Shown here piece after piece: positions 1-11,470 of a stretch of DNA of 35,011 bases (its first letter is position 1; every line of letters begins with the position of its first letter). The DNA is from Acanthaster planci. Lineage: Eukaryota > Echinodermata > Asteroidea > Valvatida > Acanthasteridae. The stretch is from positions 106,389-141,399 of the forward strand of contig NW_019091447.1 in NCBI RefSeq assembly GCF_001949145.1, in the 5' to 3' direction. The translations under genes were made by a program, and so were the position numbers. The notes below the pieces were generated by a model. That model was not told the origin of the DNA. It was given only the letters and a program-made list of their open reading frames with translations, and did no database searches.

Positions 1-928
1 CAACGATGCTTGCCAGGGTCGTTTGTTTTGTCTTCCTGATCCGTACGGGTGTTCCTGTGCTGCTGGGTTTACTGGAATAGACTGCATGCAAGGTAAACCA
101 GTCTAGGCATTGTCTATAGTGGAACAGTCCACTCTGCAACGAATAAAACCAGAGAGTGCACCGGCGATCTCCGATCAGTTGAATACATTTTTACTGGTAG
201 ATTCGCCAGCTGCGAAAACGGGCAAAAGTCCTCGTGCTACAAGTGACGCTTCACTGTTATTCCAATATGCGGACTTCTTTTGCAAAGAGAGAATTCAAGA
301 TACGATTTTCATAAATGTAAAAAATATTGTAAATGGAATGCTTATGTGAAGTAAAATGCTACAGAACGGTTTTTTTCGCCGAAGGATGTATAGCCCTGAA
401 TAAGTCATACAGTATTTTATAATAATGTGATCATGGAAGAAACGGATGATGTTTGGTTTTTTAATCAGGTTGTAATGGTGGGATGTTTGGAGCTGATTGC
501 AAGCAGACGTGTCACTGTGCATCAGGCGACCTTTGCGAAGAGGATACTGGAAAATGTGCTGGAAGTAAGAAAAACCTCCACGATTTTACTTGTCATGGAG
601 CCTGAAAAGCTATTAAACTTGAAGAGTTAAACTTGAAATGCGTTGTATGGAGCTCATTGTAATTAGGAACTGACAAATAATATCCTTAACTTAACAGTGT
701 TGACAAATATAAGGGAATTATGTTGCCCATGGGCTGTGTGATAGAAATTTTAAAATGCAGTTTAAGTCAGCTTGTTCTTTGGAAGAGAGTACATCACCAT
801 CTAGGCCCTACATGTTTAATGCAGAGAGAGATGTGGAGAGATCATCTACTAATAATAAATTCTGTACTCTTTGCTTTTATTTTCAGATTGTGTAGATCCA
901 TATTTCGGAGAAAACTGCCAGTGTGCAA
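1..928 (+). other. Gene A EGF-like cluster (three exons)
   Basis: Exon 1-92 encodes the end of the second Tie-type EGF repeat, reading [19 protein letters not shown] and ending in a phase-1 donor at 93. Exon 469-564 encodes a cysteine-rich repeat ([10 protein letters not shown], then CEEDTGKC). Exon 887-928 is a 42-nt mini-exon reading [13 protein letters not shown], half an EGF repeat. All junctions are phase 1, as in gene B, and exon sizes 96 and 42 are identical in the two genes. The conserved [11 protein letters not shown] string is, from memory, shared almost exactly with vertebrate Tie2, where these repeats form part of the ligand-binding head. Confidence 0.85.
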
Positions 929-3900
929 GTAAGACATTGATCAGTTGCCTGTACTGTAGAAAGATTTGTCGATACACACACGCGGTAGCGATGTCTTTTT
1001 TACTGTTACAACAATAATAAAAACATATAAATCTACCAAGTAAATTAATACGTGGGAACGATGCAGTTTTTAGACATACCGGTAAGTTCTGAAATTGTTT
1101 CCAATGTGCAATGGCCAGTGATTTAAACAGTACCATAATGGGGAGAGGAAGAGGACTTTACAAGAGACCTAAGGCACCATGGGTAAGAGCAAGAAGAATT
1201 GTGATATGTGTCATTATGAATGAGGGAGGGATGAACACTATCCACAAGTAGAACACACTCCATCTTTCCATAAGGATGCCACTTCAACTTTCACATGAAA
1301 ACAACGTGTTGGTTTTTTACTTGATTGCAGCCACCAACGCCGTTCTTGGGCTCGACGTAATTTCAAACGATCCATATGAGCTGCGTGTCTCCTGGCTACC
1401 AGATCCATGTGTCCCTGGCTACTCACTAGAGTATACATTGACAAACAGAGGTCAATGTGAAGTAATCAAATCTCCGCAGCCAGTGATAGTCCCTGACTTG
1501 CTTGATGATCAGACTACCAGTCATGTGATAACTGGTCTGGAGGCTCATTCAACATACACAGTTTCTCTTCGCCCAGAATACACTAGTACACAAGGGCCCG
1601 ATGTTTCAACATCAGTGACTACGTTACTAGAAACGAGTAAGTATACCGAAGCATTCCTCCTAATTCCATGATCATGTTGTCTTTGTCACAATGAAATATC
1701 AATGACAAGTATACCAGCAGATGACTCAGTAGTCTCTAACATAAAATTCAACGGGTAATAATCCCCGCACGTTTTGCAGGCATTAGACATTTTCCTCATC
1801 ACAGAGCATGCTAATGATCCAGAGGCCCGTTTACAGGAGGTACAAAAGTGTACAAGAACGCGAACGTGGGACGTCAGATCAAATTTCACGCAGAAGTAAC
1901 AACAAAAGACTTCACACTGTGCGAAGAGGATTTCTGCCAAGAGTTCATGACATCGACCCAAAACTGTTTACTACGTAACATGAAATTATGATCAAACAAA
2001 AAATTGATGGAACCACCATCAATGTACAGTAAACGCTAAGTACCTGGAATGTTGTGACATAAGTATGCCCATGCAGAACCTTCTGAAACCGGAAGTCGGC
2101 GAAGCCAAGTAATTTTAAGAGCGTCAATAAAAGACCTAACATCGACCATTCGTAAACCACCTGTTTGTTTATTTTTTTAGATCCGTCCGTTTCACCTGTG
2201 ATTATAACTTCTTACGATTCCGTCAGTGTAACACTCAGCTGGCGTGAAGTGAATTGTGCCAATTACTCTGTGGAGTATGCATTGCTTAACAAAGAAGGAT
2301 GCCAACCCATCAGCCCAATTATCTTCTTGCTGCACTGCATGTGCTCGGGAACTAATGTGACGGTAATATCTGATCTGATGGCTAACTCGATGTACAGGAT
2401 GCGAGTCAAGGCCTTTGTGGATGGAAATCACGGATCAGCAGAAGAGAAAGATGTTACGACAAGTACCAGAGGTAAAAAAACGGAGCAAGTGAACCATGAA
2501 GCCTGTAAATAAGGAGGTTTTTCAATCCGGATCATTTTCAACAAAACGTGTAATTTGCATTTCCTGTTTTCCTTTGCATTCAGAACCGTCTGCCTCACCC
2601 GCAAACGTTACACTCCTTGTGCGGAACAAGCGACAATTGAGTTTCTCTTGGAGCCCGCCACCATGTGGAAGCCGAGGTGGTATCATCACTGGCTACGTAT
2701 ACAAGCTGAGTGGAAGGGGTCCAACCATCCTGGATGACACAGCAGTTGAATCAGTGACGATAACTCAACTAATTCCTTTCACAAATTACAAGTTTCAAGT
2801 AGCTGCAAAAACCAATGCTGGAGCTGGACCTTACAGCGAAACCATAACTGGAAAAACTTTAGAAGCGGGTAATTAGTGTTGAGAACTAAATGTACTTGAC
2901 CTCAAGAGTAATTTCAACCTTTGGATTTGTTTTCCATCGGTTTTACTTCGGTGTTACATGTTAATTTAGATGAGTTTTGCTTTTCATTTTAAACAGTGCC
3001 AACGGCTCCTGTAAATGTCGCTATTCAGAACGTGGATGACGTTTCAATCACTGTCAAATGGTCAGAGCCCGACCCTCCACAGGGCATCATTACTCATTAC
3101 AACGTTCGTTACTGGAAGAGTGGCCAGACAGGAAGCCAGACTGATGAGGATGTGGTTCTATTAGTGCATCGCATACCAGGTCTTGAAACCAATGTGACTT
3201 ACACAATTCAGGTATTCAGTTTAAGAAGCAATCAACCCTGAGCCCTTTACTTGCAGAGGCCTGCAAAAATGTTTTTCGTATTACAATACAGCGCAATATA
3301 CTTCCAGAATCTTCCAGACTGCAAAGATGTCCACAAGGCGGAACTCAAAAACGATGCCTTAAACATAACTTAATGCATTCCCCTTCGTACAACTGAAGAG
3401 GATACAACTTCCAATCACTAAACATCATATCTAAAATTTATAGTTTACCCCATATCTTAAATCAAACGAATTATCTAACACGTTGTAGAAAACGCTCACA
3501 TTAATCAAATTGCTTCTGGCAGGTGCAGGCCGAGACATCGGTTGGTGTAGGACCTTGGAGTTTGGATGTGACTACAACAACGAGAATTGGAGGTATGACA
3601 CAAATGTAATTTGTGTCAAGCATGCTGAACTTTGATAACCTGATTAAGATGAGTTAAAGATAGGATTACTTGAGGAGTACTTGAGAGACCGTCATGAGCA
3701 GAATATTCTAGAGGTTGTGGGTTTGGGGTTAGCCACTATCAATTTACTGGAAACTGGTGTTAAGTTTAAACCTTTTGCCAAAAGAAGCTTTTATTTTTGC
3801 TTTGTTTTGCAGAGCCTGGTCCTGTCCAGGAACTTCATTGGACAGACAGAACCGACTCGACAATTACCCTGGACTGGGAACCACCAATTAGCCCTAATGG

Positions 3901-6900
3901 ACAAATCCGAAAATACATTGTACATGGTTTTATTGTCCCTGAACTGCGCACTCTGTAGATGTATATAAATTTGACCATTATCACCATATATATACCAAAC
4001 TAGGTGACTATAATGATGTGACCGAGGTTTTACACTGCGTGTCGCCGAATGGTTGTTGTTTGTCCACCAATATTTTAATTTTCGAGGTAGAATATGGTTA
4101 AATATGTACAATACACATGGTTTTAATATTTATCAATCGAGCTGATTTGACTCCAGGTTGATTCTATTTGCTGATATTAAAGGTCTCCTCCAAAAAGTAA
4201 TTGGACTTTGCATCACTCCACCAGGTTGAATACAGAGCGCTGGAAAAGTCTCACCAACCCAGTTTTACTCCATCTGATGAGTACATCAGAAATGAAGTGG
4301 TGAGTGCGCCATACCAAAAGGAGAACCTGGAACCTGCTACAAAGTATGACTTCAAGGTGTCGGCGGAGAACCAGTTGTTCATAGGATTTGGTACAAGTTT
4401 GGAGATTTTTACAAAACCAAAATCCGGTGAGGGGATAGTAATGATAATCTCATTTTTTGTGCCCTGCTCTTATGCAACTTTTAAAAAATGTTATTGAAGA
4501 GTCAAACTACAGAAGACATAAAAATGAAGAAGTTAGCTGTGTGCCAAATTACAATCATAGTAAAGTTAGAGGCGGAAATAATCAACTATGCTGCCTTAAT
4601 TTCTGACTAGTTACAACTTGCACCGGAAATACTGCACCGGAAATACTATTGTTTGAAATGCCAGCCTTTGTTATTGTTTGCATCATCGAAATCTTTCGAT
4701 AATCACGCTTTATTTTAACCGTAGATCTTCCTGCTCCACCGCAACCTATATCATTCCCAGACGATTCCACAGACACTACGGTCACTATTGGTTTGACTCT
4801 TGCTATATCCGGGGATGATTTCACTGAGTGAGTATGAAGATTTTTGATGGTAATGCACGTGCAAAATTGTAAAAATTTTCGTCTCGCATTTTAGCCACCA
4901 TATTGGCTGATATCTTTGATGCAGATCTTACGTTATCCGAGTCAAGAAGACTAGGTCTTCGTCAGTGACCAAGAGAGACGTTCTTATCCCCAGCCACTTC
5001 GAGGATTCTCCAGATGACTACATTGCGGCTGACCTCCTCAAGGGGGGCGTGCCTGATAGATTTGTTGTGGGGGACGCCAAACTGTACGGCGGCTACTACA
5101 ACGCACCGCTACAGAGGGGCGCTGTGTACAACATTCGTGTTGGATCTGTCAGCCGGGGTAATGAGACGGTACGTACTTGGACCTATGGAAACCTTGGCTT
5201 GTTCTCATTATGTCATTGATTGGATAGATCGCTAAGTGACAAATTGAATGCAGGAATCCTGTGTCATTTCATTAATTTTACTTGTCCACCCTAAAATTGT
5301 GCATTTATTCTATAATTTGCCCGTTTGGATTTCTGTCAAGAAATAAAACAATCGGTGACTTTAGTTTCATGCTGTTAAACTTTTTTTGTGTTTTTAACAC
5401 TTTCAGGAGGCTAATGTGGTATATTCAGAGCCACTGACAGTCAAAGGTAAGATTTGCAACATGCAAATTGTGACGTTTCGTCGATGAGGTAGGTCCCAGC
5501 AATTTTGAATGGTTGTTATTGTTTCAGTTGAACAGTCCAGTTCCAGTGTGGGGCCGGTTATTGCTGCTGTCGTACTGGCAATTGTCCTCTTCATTGTCGT
5601 TGGTATTGCCGCATTCATCTATTGGAAGAAACGTCGAACTCCCTCACCGCCACCCGCTACTACTGAACTGGTAAGCCATTACCAAACAATGTCATGCCAT
5701 GTCTGATTTTTCATACAAGTCTACGTCATCAGTAATGAAGTATGCATGGGCGTGTATATGCATGTAAAATAAGATGAACGACGGAAAGCGATCAATTCCG
5801 AGATTTTTCAGGAACTGTTTAAGCTTCACTGATTTCATCTTCGGTGTGTACTTTTATTTCAGTTTATTTGTCTTTTTTCCCCGTATATTTTCATTTTTCA
5901 TTTTCCCCGGGCCAACCCCTCTTGCAAGACCCAATAACGAGAACTCATTGTATGTGTTTTTTATCATGTAGCTTCCTTCGTGACGACACTTCTTACTTAA
6001 TTTGTTAAACCAACTGTGAAACAACACCATGTTCCATTGGCTAAATTAGATACGGTGTTTAATTTTCTAGTAATATGTAACTGAACGCTTTACTTCTATT
6101 CTGCTGTTTATTTAGAAGGTTCTATCTGAAACCAGTAAAGCTAAAATCAGAAACATAGGCTCATCAAGTGAGAGCAACACATTGAACCCCGACGTAGATG
6201 TCTACGAAGACATCGGACTTCTTCCCAGCTGGGCAGCTCAAATGGAAATACGATGGGAGAATTTGGTGGTAGAAGATGTGATTCTTGGTAAAGGCAACTT
6301 TGGTGAGGTGCGTGCAGGGGGAGTCAAGATGGACGGCAATGTCATTAAAGCAGCAATCAAAACACTTAAAGGTAGGACTTGTGAAATAATTGGAACAAAT
6401 GACTGGCAAATAATTAGAGTTAACGTGGTGATGCTTGCACGGTTTTGTTGATTTTTTCGGAATATTGATCGAAAAAGTAGAGGTTTGGGAAATTTGGGTA
6501 ATGGCAATTGAATTTGGAATGTTTAGTCCTGTCTTACAATTGGATGTATCTTTTTGCCTACATCCAGAGAGTGCCTCAGAAACTGTTTTGGATGATTTCA
6601 AGACGGAGCTTCAGACAATGACGGGGATTAAACCACACCCTAATGTGGTTTGTCTTCTGGGCGCGTGTCTCCATGAAGGTGCATAAAGACAGAAGGAAAT
6701 TCGTTCAAAGTCACATTAATCGTATCACTGGATTCGTAATTTTAAATTCATAAGCTTCAGAGGTGCTTTATTTTCATTTTAAGCGAATGATTGTTTCTTT
6801 AAAGCGTTTGTGATTTACCTGTTTGTTGGCTTTCTCTTGATTGTTTTGGCAGGGCCCAAATAAAGAATTATAAACAACGACAACGAACCAACAACCATTC

Positions 6901-9529
6901 ACGATTTTTACAATGTCTGTAAACTTTCGAACTTGTTATTCGGGCAGGGATTCTGTACGTGGCACTTGAATTTCTACCAAATGGCAACCTACGAGATTAC
7001 TTGAGAAAAACTCGGCCAAATCAGCAAGGATCAGCCGACTCTAAAGATGACGTGTCACCTTTGACTTCAAAAAACCTGCTGAACTTTGGTCTGGACGTTG
7101 CTAAAGGAATGGAACACCTGTCTAACACCGGGGCAAGTTACACACATGGAGCAGGGCAACAAGCCACTTAACTATGAGCGCCGCCAGGTTTTTTTGCGGT
7201 TGGGGGAAGCACTTTTCCCGGGGTGGCGGGGACGCACTCGTCGTACAGTGTTTATGCTATTTCAAGCCATATCTAAATTTCATCGATTTCCTTTCATTTG
7301 TTTTTCTTCAGGCTTTTTTTTTCATATACTTTTCATTTTTTCCTGTTTGATGTTGTTCGTTGTGGGGAGGATGGAGGAGCGCCTCCTTGCCCCACATGAC
7401 GCCCGTTAAACCCGTCGACTACTTTCCGAAACTGATTCCCACTGCCTAATCTAAAAGAACTGATATTAAATATGAAATGAAGCTTCACTTCATCTTTACT
7501 TCAGGTTAGAAATCCAGTGTGTTGAATGGAAATTGGTTCATTTAGTTAATGCATACAGTTCTGGTTAAGAATTACGCCTTGTAAATCAATGTCAGGAATG
7601 GTTTTGTCTTCATGTATTTACAATATTCTGGATCTGATATATCTTTTTGTAGATTATACACCGCGACCTCGCTGCAAGAAACATACTTCTGTCTGAGAAT
7701 CTAACTGCTAAAGTTTCGGACTTTGGCCTGTCTAGAGGAGAAGACGTCTATGTTCAGAAATCCTCGGTAAAGAATGAACAAAGCACGGTTGCACAGTTAT
7801 TTAACACAGATTCCCATTTTTTTAAAGAAACGCACGAGCTTTCATTCAAACACAGTCATCAGATTAAGCTTTGGATGTTCTATAAAAATCAGTAGTTCTG
7901 TTGTGATTAAAAACGGCATGATTTGATATGGCTAGAGATCGAAAAGTTTTTAATTCTTGTTTCCTTCATTCAGACCAGAATTCCCGTCCGCTGGTTGGCC
8001 ATCGAATCTTTGACACGCCGCGTGTACAAGACCAAAAGTGATGTGTAAGTTTGCACTGTAAATGTTTAAATTTTGAAAGAATGAGAATATACTAAACAAC
8101 TGTTATTTTCATTAAATTGGCATTATAAATAAAAATATTTGTATGGAATGAAATAATGTATGTTCTAATTAAAGCAATATTTGAAAGGGAAAATCGAAGA
8201 TGGTCTTTTGCTCGTCGAGCATGAGGATGTTATTTTGTGATCGTTTTACGAATTTACAAAATTTTCTGACTTCTTGACCCATTCGCATTACATTGTTTAT
8301 TTTGTTTACATGTGTTTGACTGTACAGATGGTCGTTTGGAATATTACTCTGGGAGATAGCAACCTACGGTATGTGTTTAAATACAAGAACAAACGTTTAC
8401 GCTTATCAGTGAGAAATGTTTGCAGTTACGTACATAGTGGATTTTCAAGAAATGTCAGTTGAGTTCTAAGTTGTTGAAAAAAGGTTCCACATTTTCTAAG
8501 TCAAAATATAACTGATATGCACTGTATACGTCAGTTTAGACTCACACTGCAAAACTGCAGTGTTAAGATTAATGCCCTTGCAATCTCTCTTAGGAAACAT
8601 TGGTCTGACTTACCTTTTTTGTTCTTTATGTTACTAGTGTTACAGTGTCTGCGGTGCATGTCACTTGAGAAATAGTCTTACAAAAGTGCTTCATGTTGAA
8701 ATTGTTTTATCCGTTATATTTTATCGGTCAAGGTTTGGCATGCAGGTATCAAATTTATTTTTACGTCTCTATCAAGGATCTACTCCGTACCCAGGCATTG
8801 AGAGCAAGTCATTGGCCAAGAGACTGTTGGATGGTTACCGCATGCCTAAGCCGGAAAACTGCGCTGATGAACTGTGAGGAGGAGGAAGGATTTTCCCTTC
8901 CCGTTAAAACTTACTCAAGTCTATAATATTGATGATAGTCATTGAAATGGTGTATACGATTGTTCAAAATTTCCAACAAGGGCAGTGCGTTTACCACGGA
9001 TTCTCGGCCTTGCGTGAAGAGTGTCCGAATTATTAGCATAGCAATAACCTGGAGTAACAAGAACATGGTTTGCAAGACCCTTTTTCTGAATGAATTTGAT
9101 TTCCTTTTTGGCCATGCATGCATTGTAATTTCTGATTCAAGTTAAAAGGTTATATTTTGACAACTGCCCTTTATGTACTTTTCTTTATGTTCAAGCTACA
9201 ACTTGATGTTGAGGTGCTGGCAGGAAGAACCAAACGACCGCCCAAACTTCGGAAACCTCGTTCAGATTCTGGAAGAAGTGTGCCTGGTGTCCGATGCAGA
9301 TGTACGTATTATAAATTAACATTTAAGAATATAGATCTCACCTTCAGAGGACAAGTTTGCTTGAGCGCACTTTATCCCATTTTAGTAATTCTTTCTACTA
9401 AGCGAAACCTTAATCGTATTCGAAAATGAGAATTATGCAGGATTTTTTCCACTCTTGATGTCACAGATCTATTTGTCACCAACCGTCTATCAGAACTTCA
9501 TCATCAAGCGCGAGTTTGACGATAAGTAA
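1..9529 (+). CDS. Tie-like: Gene A: Tie-like receptor tyrosine kinase, 5' truncated by the window edge
   Basis: Spliced gene, exons by eye: 1-92 (partial), 469-564, 887-928, 1331-1636, 2181-2471, 2584-2868, 2997-3211, 3523-3592, 3813-3919, 4225-4426, 4725-4827, 4925-5168, 5407-5446, 5528-5670, 6116-6371, 6568-6678, 6948-7132, 7653-7766, 7974-8044, 8328-8368, 8777-8873, 9196-9301, 9467-9529. The junction phases agree and the frame is open for 1,092 residues to TAA at 9527-9529. The product is a single-pass membrane receptor kinase: EGF repeats, six FN3-type domains, transmembrane helix, kinase. Tie assignment rests on [11 protein letters not shown] in the first exon and on RGEDVYV and WLAIESL in the kinase. 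Gene B shows what the missing N-terminus may contain, but whether gene A has the lectin domain cannot be seen. The intron after 7132 has a GC donor. Ligand is unknown; an angiopoietin-like ligand is only a family-based guess. Confidence 0.88.
1331..2868 (+). other. Gene A fibronectin type III domains 1-3, one exon each
   Basis: Three exons (1331-1636, 2181-2471, 2584-2868; 306, 291 and 285 nt) each encode one complete FN3 domain and are bounded by phase-1 introns. Landmarks: [20 protein letters not shown] and a later [10 protein letters not shown] in domain 1; [11 protein letters not shown] and [11 protein letters not shown] in domain 2; [20 protein letters not shown] and [12 protein letters not shown] in domain 3. 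Domain 2 holds an N-glycosylation sequon (NVTV). Domains 1 and 2 carry extra cysteines (PDPCVPG, NRGQCE, EGCQP, LHCMC) that may form disulfides outside the normal FN3 fold. All three match gene B exon for exon. Confidence 0.85.
2997..4426 (+). other. Gene A fibronectin type III domains 4 and 5, each split over two exons
   Basis: Domain 4 is encoded by 2997-3211 plus 3523-3592, joined at phase 0 (TYTIQ then [13 protein letters not shown]). Domain 5 is encoded by 3813-3919 plus 4225-4426, again joined at phase 0 (IRKYI then VEYRALEK). Typical FN3 features are the Trp in [20 protein letters not shown] and [13 protein letters not shown] and the conserved Tyr in TYTIQ and [11 protein letters not shown]. 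Intron positions and exon lengths (70, 107, 202 nt) match gene B exactly. The donor after 3919 (gtacat) is weak but sits where gene B uses its GC donor. Confidence 0.83.
4725..5446 (+). other. Gene A membrane-proximal receptor-phosphatase-like FN3 domain
   Basis: Exons 4725-4827, 4925-5168 and 5407-5446 encode an atypical FN3-like domain directly outside the membrane. It begins with a Pro-rich strand ([12 protein letters not shown]), then [34 protein letters not shown], and [14 protein letters not shown]. The pattern YIAA-x-L, VGD-x-x-x-YGG-Y-N-x-PL, VSR-x-x-ET is, from family knowledge, the signature of the juxtamembrane extracellular domain of several receptor tyrosine phosphatases. The internal junctions are phase 2 and phase 0 and the frame is continuous. 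Confidence 0.75.
5528..5670 (+). other. Gene A transmembrane exon
   Basis: The exon encodes [10 protein letters not shown] followed by about 23 hydrophobic residues ([20 protein letters not shown], then IYW) and the basic stop-transfer stretch KKRR, then a Pro-rich juxtamembrane start ([11 protein letters not shown]). The layout gives an extracellular N-terminus and a cytoplasmic kinase. Length, 143 nt, and phases (1 in, 0 out) equal those of gene B. Confidence 0.88.
6116..9301 (+). other. Gene A juxtamembrane region and tyrosine kinase domain
   Basis: Eight exons (6116-6371, 6568-6678, 6948-7132, 7653-7766, 7974-8044, 8328-8368, 8777-8873, 9196-9301) encode a complete tyrosine kinase. Visible in order: juxtamembrane [11 protein letters not shown], glycine loop GKGNFGEV, lysine in AAIKTLK, helix C Glu in [18 protein letters not shown], hinge [37 protein letters not shown] with the activation-loop Tyr, [23 protein letters not shown], and [12 protein letters not shown]. 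All catalytic residues are present, so an active kinase is predicted. The kinase insert ([18 protein letters not shown]) is short. AIE in place of APE is shared with vertebrate Tie2. Intron 7133-7652 begins with GC rather than GT. Confidence 0.9.
9467..9529 (+). other. Gene A last coding exon, C-terminal tail
   Basis: The 63-nt exon encodes [20 protein letters not shown] and the TAA stop. It follows a clear acceptor (gatgtcacag) and matches the last exon of gene B in length and pattern (Y-x-x-x-T-V-Y-x-N-F). The motif Y-Q-N fits the pY-x-N consensus for Grb2-type SH2 domains; vertebrate Tie2 also ends with two tyrosines in a short tail. The tail spacing fits Tie, but docking itself is inferred. 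Confidence 0.85.
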
Positions 9530-10659
9530 CTGACGATTTTGACATGCAGATGCTTCAGCTTTGCAGGTGGCTTTGTCACCTTCATTATTTCGAGATAATG
9601 GACATGATCGGCATATAGTTTAGTCATACATTAACAGTATGAAGCTGAAAACTTCTGTAGAAATTCGGTAGAAAACATAAGCAGAGAACGAGCGTCATTA
9701 GGAGAGTTTATAACCCAGTAGGCCTATTTGATTCAGCCATCAACCACAATTAATAGCTAAAAATGGAAAACTGTATTACGTGTTCATTGTTACACACTAA
9801 GTGCGTGAAAACCATAATCAGCATGCAGTGTGTGAGATTTAAAATAATTTCATTATGATAAACACTGCACATGGATACCAAGGCAGTGTTGCAATGTTCC
9901 AGGAAAACATTGGGGATGCAATTTCTATTTCGCTAAAGTAGGCTTAACCTTCTTGTCCATTACACTTGTTTTCAATACGCTTTTTACGAAAGTGGATGAC
10001 CACTAATTCTTCCCACATGGGTATAAAGTAAGGCAACTTTGCTCAAGCGCCTAGAATAACTTTAGACTGCCCTCCTGCGCTGCAGGGCGGTCCAAAAAGT
10101 ATTAGAACTCCTGCCTCGCGAAAATTATGTATTTCTTTGTGCTACCACTATTGGCAAATTACTCCTTTAAAGAGAGTCATTGGAAGTGATTTCAAAACAG
10201 TCTGAAGGCATTTACTGTTGATCATAATATAGAAATGAGTTTTTACCAACACAGAAGCCTCCGCTGTGTTTGATGAAAGTCATGGAACGTGTCTTCACGT
10301 ATCGAAGTGTAACTTTTGAGATCATGTTTTGGTGTGTACTTCTGCTGATACTATACCCAGAGTACTAGTTTTAAGACGCATATTTACTCGGAATGGTTAT
10401 TGTAGAAATAAATTCATGATTACACAGTTTTTTATACACTTTCACCTGGTGCAGAAAACTAACGTTGAGTAATATCTTTTTCATTCCTGTGAGTATTTGA
10501 ATCGTGTGATATAGCCGTACATTTCATAAATAATGGCGATATAGGCTTTAGAATTATATTAGACGTAATGACACTCCTTCGGACTTTCCACGTGGTCAGC
10601 GTGTTAGCCTTTAAAATATAGAATCATTGACTGCATCATCGGCAATCAGAATAAATCAT
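9530..10659. other. Downstream of gene A: 3' UTR and intergenic DNA
   Basis: No exon, RNA gene or repeat was recognised here. The first AATAAA after the gene A stop is at 10407-10412, nearly 900 bases downstream, so the 3' UTR may be long; nothing nearer looks like a canonical signal. One TAGGCCTA palindrome lies at 9719-9726. Confidence 0.5.
10407..10412 (+). promoter_or_regulatory. Candidate poly(A) signal of gene A
   Basis: First AATAAA hexamer on the plus strand after the gene A stop codon. A hexamer of this kind is common in A+T-rich DNA, so the call is weak without transcript data. Confidence 0.2.
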
Positions 10660-11258
10660 AATACATCCGGGACACCCCCACTGTCACCCTGCCTGCACCT
10701 CTTGCCCAGGGATTGAGTTTTATTTTTCCCTCGCTCTCAGCTTGGCTCCCCCACGCTGTACTAGGGACATTACCGAGTCATCTTTCTTGCCATGATTTGC
10801 TCGAATGGCTTTCTTCCAAAAACCGAAGATTAAGATTTTCGTGTCGATGGATCTACTGCTTAACGTAAATTGGATAAATTGCAAAAACGACATGCATCAT
10901 GGCAGACAATCCCGGGGAAGGGAGGGTGGTGGACGGGTGTTATGACGAGTCTATCTTAACTATAGATAACCAAAAAAAGAAAACGATAGTGGCATTTATC
11001 CAAAAAGTAATATCGCCCCCTAAATGCTGGGCATACTGTGAACAAGATAATACTTTGTGATTTTGCTATCGTTAATGTCAGGATATTTCAACGAAAGTTC
11101 ACTGTAGGCCTATATGAAAATTTTACCTCGAAATAAATATGGAAAATACATGCTGTTACAGCATGAATGCGACTAGACATTTGAGTTCTCACTGACGTAG
11201 TCTTTAAACTGCATCTCCGGTCTATATCAATATTTGCTTGTCTACGTCTTGGGGAAAA
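10660..11258. repeat. Intergenic duplicated block, copy 1 (cut by the N gap)
   Basis: This block resembles 13,160-13,840 in the same order and orientation. Matching landmarks are a C-rich start, CCTGCCTGCA versus GCTGCCTGCA, TTTTCCTCGCTC-like text, CAAAAACGACATG versus CAAGAACGACATG, a G-rich stretch GGGAAGGGAGGG versus GGGAGGGAAAGGGG, TTTCAACGAAAGTTC versus TTTCAACTGAAGTTC, ATGGAAAATACATG versus ATGGAAAATTACATG, and CTGACGTAGTCT in both. Divergence is high with many small gaps. No coding capacity is shared, so this is an old noncoding duplication or two copies of an unknown interspersed repeat. Confidence 0.6.
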
Positions 11259-11470
11259 NNNNNNNNNNNNNNNNNNNNNNNNNNNNNNNNNNNNNNNNNN
11301 NNNNNNNNNNNNNNNNNNNNNNNNNNNNNNNNNNNNNNNNNNNNNNNNNNNNNNNNNNNNNNNNNNNNNNNNNNNNNNNNNNNNNNNNNNNNNNNNNNNN
11401 NNNNNNNNNNNNNNNNNNNNNNNNNNNNNNNNNNNNNNNNNNNNNNNNNNNNNNNNNNNNNNNNNNNNNN
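11259..11470. other. Assembly gap (Ns)
   Basis: A run of 212 Ns. Open frames drawn through it are meaningless. Its true length is unknown and it interrupts the first copy of the duplicated block. Confidence 0.99.

Noticed and set aside
3791-4111. 106-codon minus-strand open frame, and other minus-strand frames over the receptor genes (for example 849-1136, 6164-6601)
   Set aside because: They overlap exons and introns of the plus-strand genes, have no recognisable domains, and are shadows of coding sequence or chance.
7133-7170. Apparent read-through and stop in a gene A kinase exon, which would make gene A a pseudogene
   Set aside because: The exon ends at 7132 with a GC donor (GGG|GCAAGT); joined to 7653 the kinase continues without a break and matches gene B.
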